Shown here: piece by piece, positions 63,127 to 64,000 of the stretch
Layout: every line of letters begins with the position of its first letter
Position numbering within the stretch: the stretch's first letter is position 1
Origin: Podospora bellae-mahoneyi
Taxonomy: Eukaryota > Ascomycota > Sordariomycetes > Sordariales > Podosporaceae
DNA: 64,000 nt
Assembly (NCBI RefSeq): GCF_035222275.1
Contig: NC_085886.1
Span: 248,001 to 312,000 of the forward strand
Direction of reading: 5' to 3'
Made by a program: the position numbers and the translations under genes
Notes under the pieces: model-generated
Seen by the model: only the letters and a program-made list of their open reading frames with translations
Databases searched by the model: none
What the model was told of the DNA's origin: nothing

Positions 63127-64000
63127 TCAAGCCCCATGATAAGCAAAGAACATATTGGCAGCACCAGCTGGCAGCACAATGGGTGCCACGCCTGACCCTG
63201 CCACCTTGGTATTTGGCCTTTTCCTGCCTTCCTCCCGACTCTCAGGCCCTGGTTGGAAAAGAGAAACCAGTGGATTCTGTCCCTCTACCACCACCACCTT
63301 CACCGCGTAGCCACCCTCCACCTTGCCAGTGCATATCCCCTTCTTTGGAAAAATCATCGGCATCATCCACCACTGGAAGGCCCTAATCTGCGTCCTGCAC
63401 GCCCCCCAACCCTTGCTGTACTCCTGCAACCCTCTGTACCGGCTGATGTCACTCATCGCCCACCTCCCCGCATCGGCAAAGTCTTCCTGCCACGACGCCC
63501 TAGAGTAAGGAGTTGGCACGGCGCTGTCGTTTCCGTAGGCGTACTTCCAATACTTTGTTCTCGAGAAGGGCGTTCCCTCGGGAAACCCTTGACTCTCGAG
63601 GAACGGGGCGAGGGCTACCATGTCCATGATGTGGGTGATCTCGTGGAATAAGACACCAAGCTTGAAGTAAGTGGGAGAGAAAACCAAAACGGAGCCGCGG
63701 GTGTAGGCCGCAGCTTGGATGGTGGAGCCCTGTCCGCCATCGATGGGACCGGGCAGGATGACCAGGTTGGCGACGTACTGGCGCATGCCTACGGGGACTT
63801 GGCTGAGGGTCTGGTGAGATGTCAGTAATGTGTCGCCAGATCATCTCTTGGCTTTTGTTTGGAAACACTGACATCCAAGATGCTATACCACTTTTCCTTT
63901 CCATCCTTGTGTCTACACACCGTCCACGGGACGCCGCAGTCTTCGAACCACACATCTCGGACTTGAAAGTCTAGAATCCAAAGGTTGTTGAACTGGGCTT
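63127..64000 (-). CDS. Con-13-like secreted HExxH protein, 5' part beyond the right edge
   Basis: The upstream exon enters from the right edge (VWFEDCGVPWTVCRHKDGK, 64000-63873). A 62-nt intron follows (GTCAGT to ACCAG), then an exon of 228 codons from 63810 to 63127. The domain has PVGMRQYVANLVILPG, HEITHIMDM (HExxH zincin motif), TPYSRASWQEDFADAGRWA and ENA-like Gly/Trp segments. The opening CGVPWTVCRH pair and the zinc motif are familiar from con-13-like and related fungal secreted proteins. The N-terminus and signal peptide lie outside the window. A secreted metalloprotease-type role is inferred. Confidence 0.78.

Noticed and set aside
1-64000. tRNA, rRNA, CRISPR or complete transposon
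   Set aside because: No B-box-like tRNA core, ribosomal sequence, regular spaced repeats or transposase/reverse-transcriptase motif was seen on reading both strands.

Overview
The window looks like nuclear DNA of a filamentous ascomycete, most likely a Sordariomycete and perhaps Sordariales. Introns are short (about 50-70 bp) with GTAAGT-like donors, CTAAC-type branch points and CAG/TAG acceptors. Gene families are typical of Pezizomycotina: an asco-laccase with a DSGL C-terminus, SesB-like hydrolases, NACHT-type NLRs, a HET-protein relic, an orphan caspase and a con-13-like secreted protein. There are no operons and I found no rRNA or tRNA gene. The assignment is inferred from these features, not from a search.

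Layout. 0-9.9 kb: a CorA-like protein cut by the left edge, a four-exon laccase, a 2.7 kb gene-poor stretch, a membrane protein of unknown role, an SGNH esterase and the mitochondrial pyruvate carrier subunit MPC1. 10.7-15.1 kb: a 50-residue cysteine-rich secreted peptide, a HET-protein relic, and two divergently transcribed paralogous secreted proteins sharing an 0.8 kb promoter. 15.5-22.5 kb: five enzymes (a 2-oxoglutarate dioxygenase, an AsaB/CmcJ-like oxygenase, an M20 amidohydrolase, an alpha/beta hydrolase and a GNAT acetyltransferase) with no backbone synthase. 23.0-30.0 kb: a caspase-like gene, a broken Fic-domain gene, and two tandem paralogues of a double-module F-box/2EXR-like family, one of them broken. 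31.2-38.3 kb: a Myb/SANT protein, an orphan gene, a possible deaminase-fold protein and the Ap4A phosphorylase Apa2.

38.4-46.3 kb is the most interesting part. It holds three SesB-like alpha/beta hydrolase genes: one stand-alone with Gly at the nucleophile position, one stand-alone with Cys there, and one with the normal Ser fused to a NACHT domain in a 998-residue NLR. The Cys-type protein carries two segments in its C-terminal tail that resemble the r1/r2 amyloid repeats of HET-s. A coiled-coil gene built from an internal duplication lies next to the NLR. 47.3-50.3 kb: an orphan gene, a GPI-anchored cysteine-rich surface protein and an Hsp30/Hsp20 chaperone with a perfect heat-shock element upstream. 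51-58 kb: an AT-rich island, remains of membrane-protein genes, and a decayed NACHT-ankyrin NLR whose N-terminus also carries a HET-s-like motif. 58.6-64 kb: five genes for secreted proteins (a small cysteine-rich protein, a DUF6055-like protease-type gene with two stops, a Thr/Pro-rich protein, an orphan secreted protein, and a con-13-like HExxH protein cut by the right edge).

Taken together, the window mixes housekeeping genes with an unusual density of non-self-recognition and cell-death genes, living and dead. The central hypothesis is that the SesB/NLR group at 38-46 kb is an amyloid-linked NLR/effector system with exchanged catalytic residues. Splice sites, domain names and motifs come from reading the sequence; all function statements are homology-based inference.
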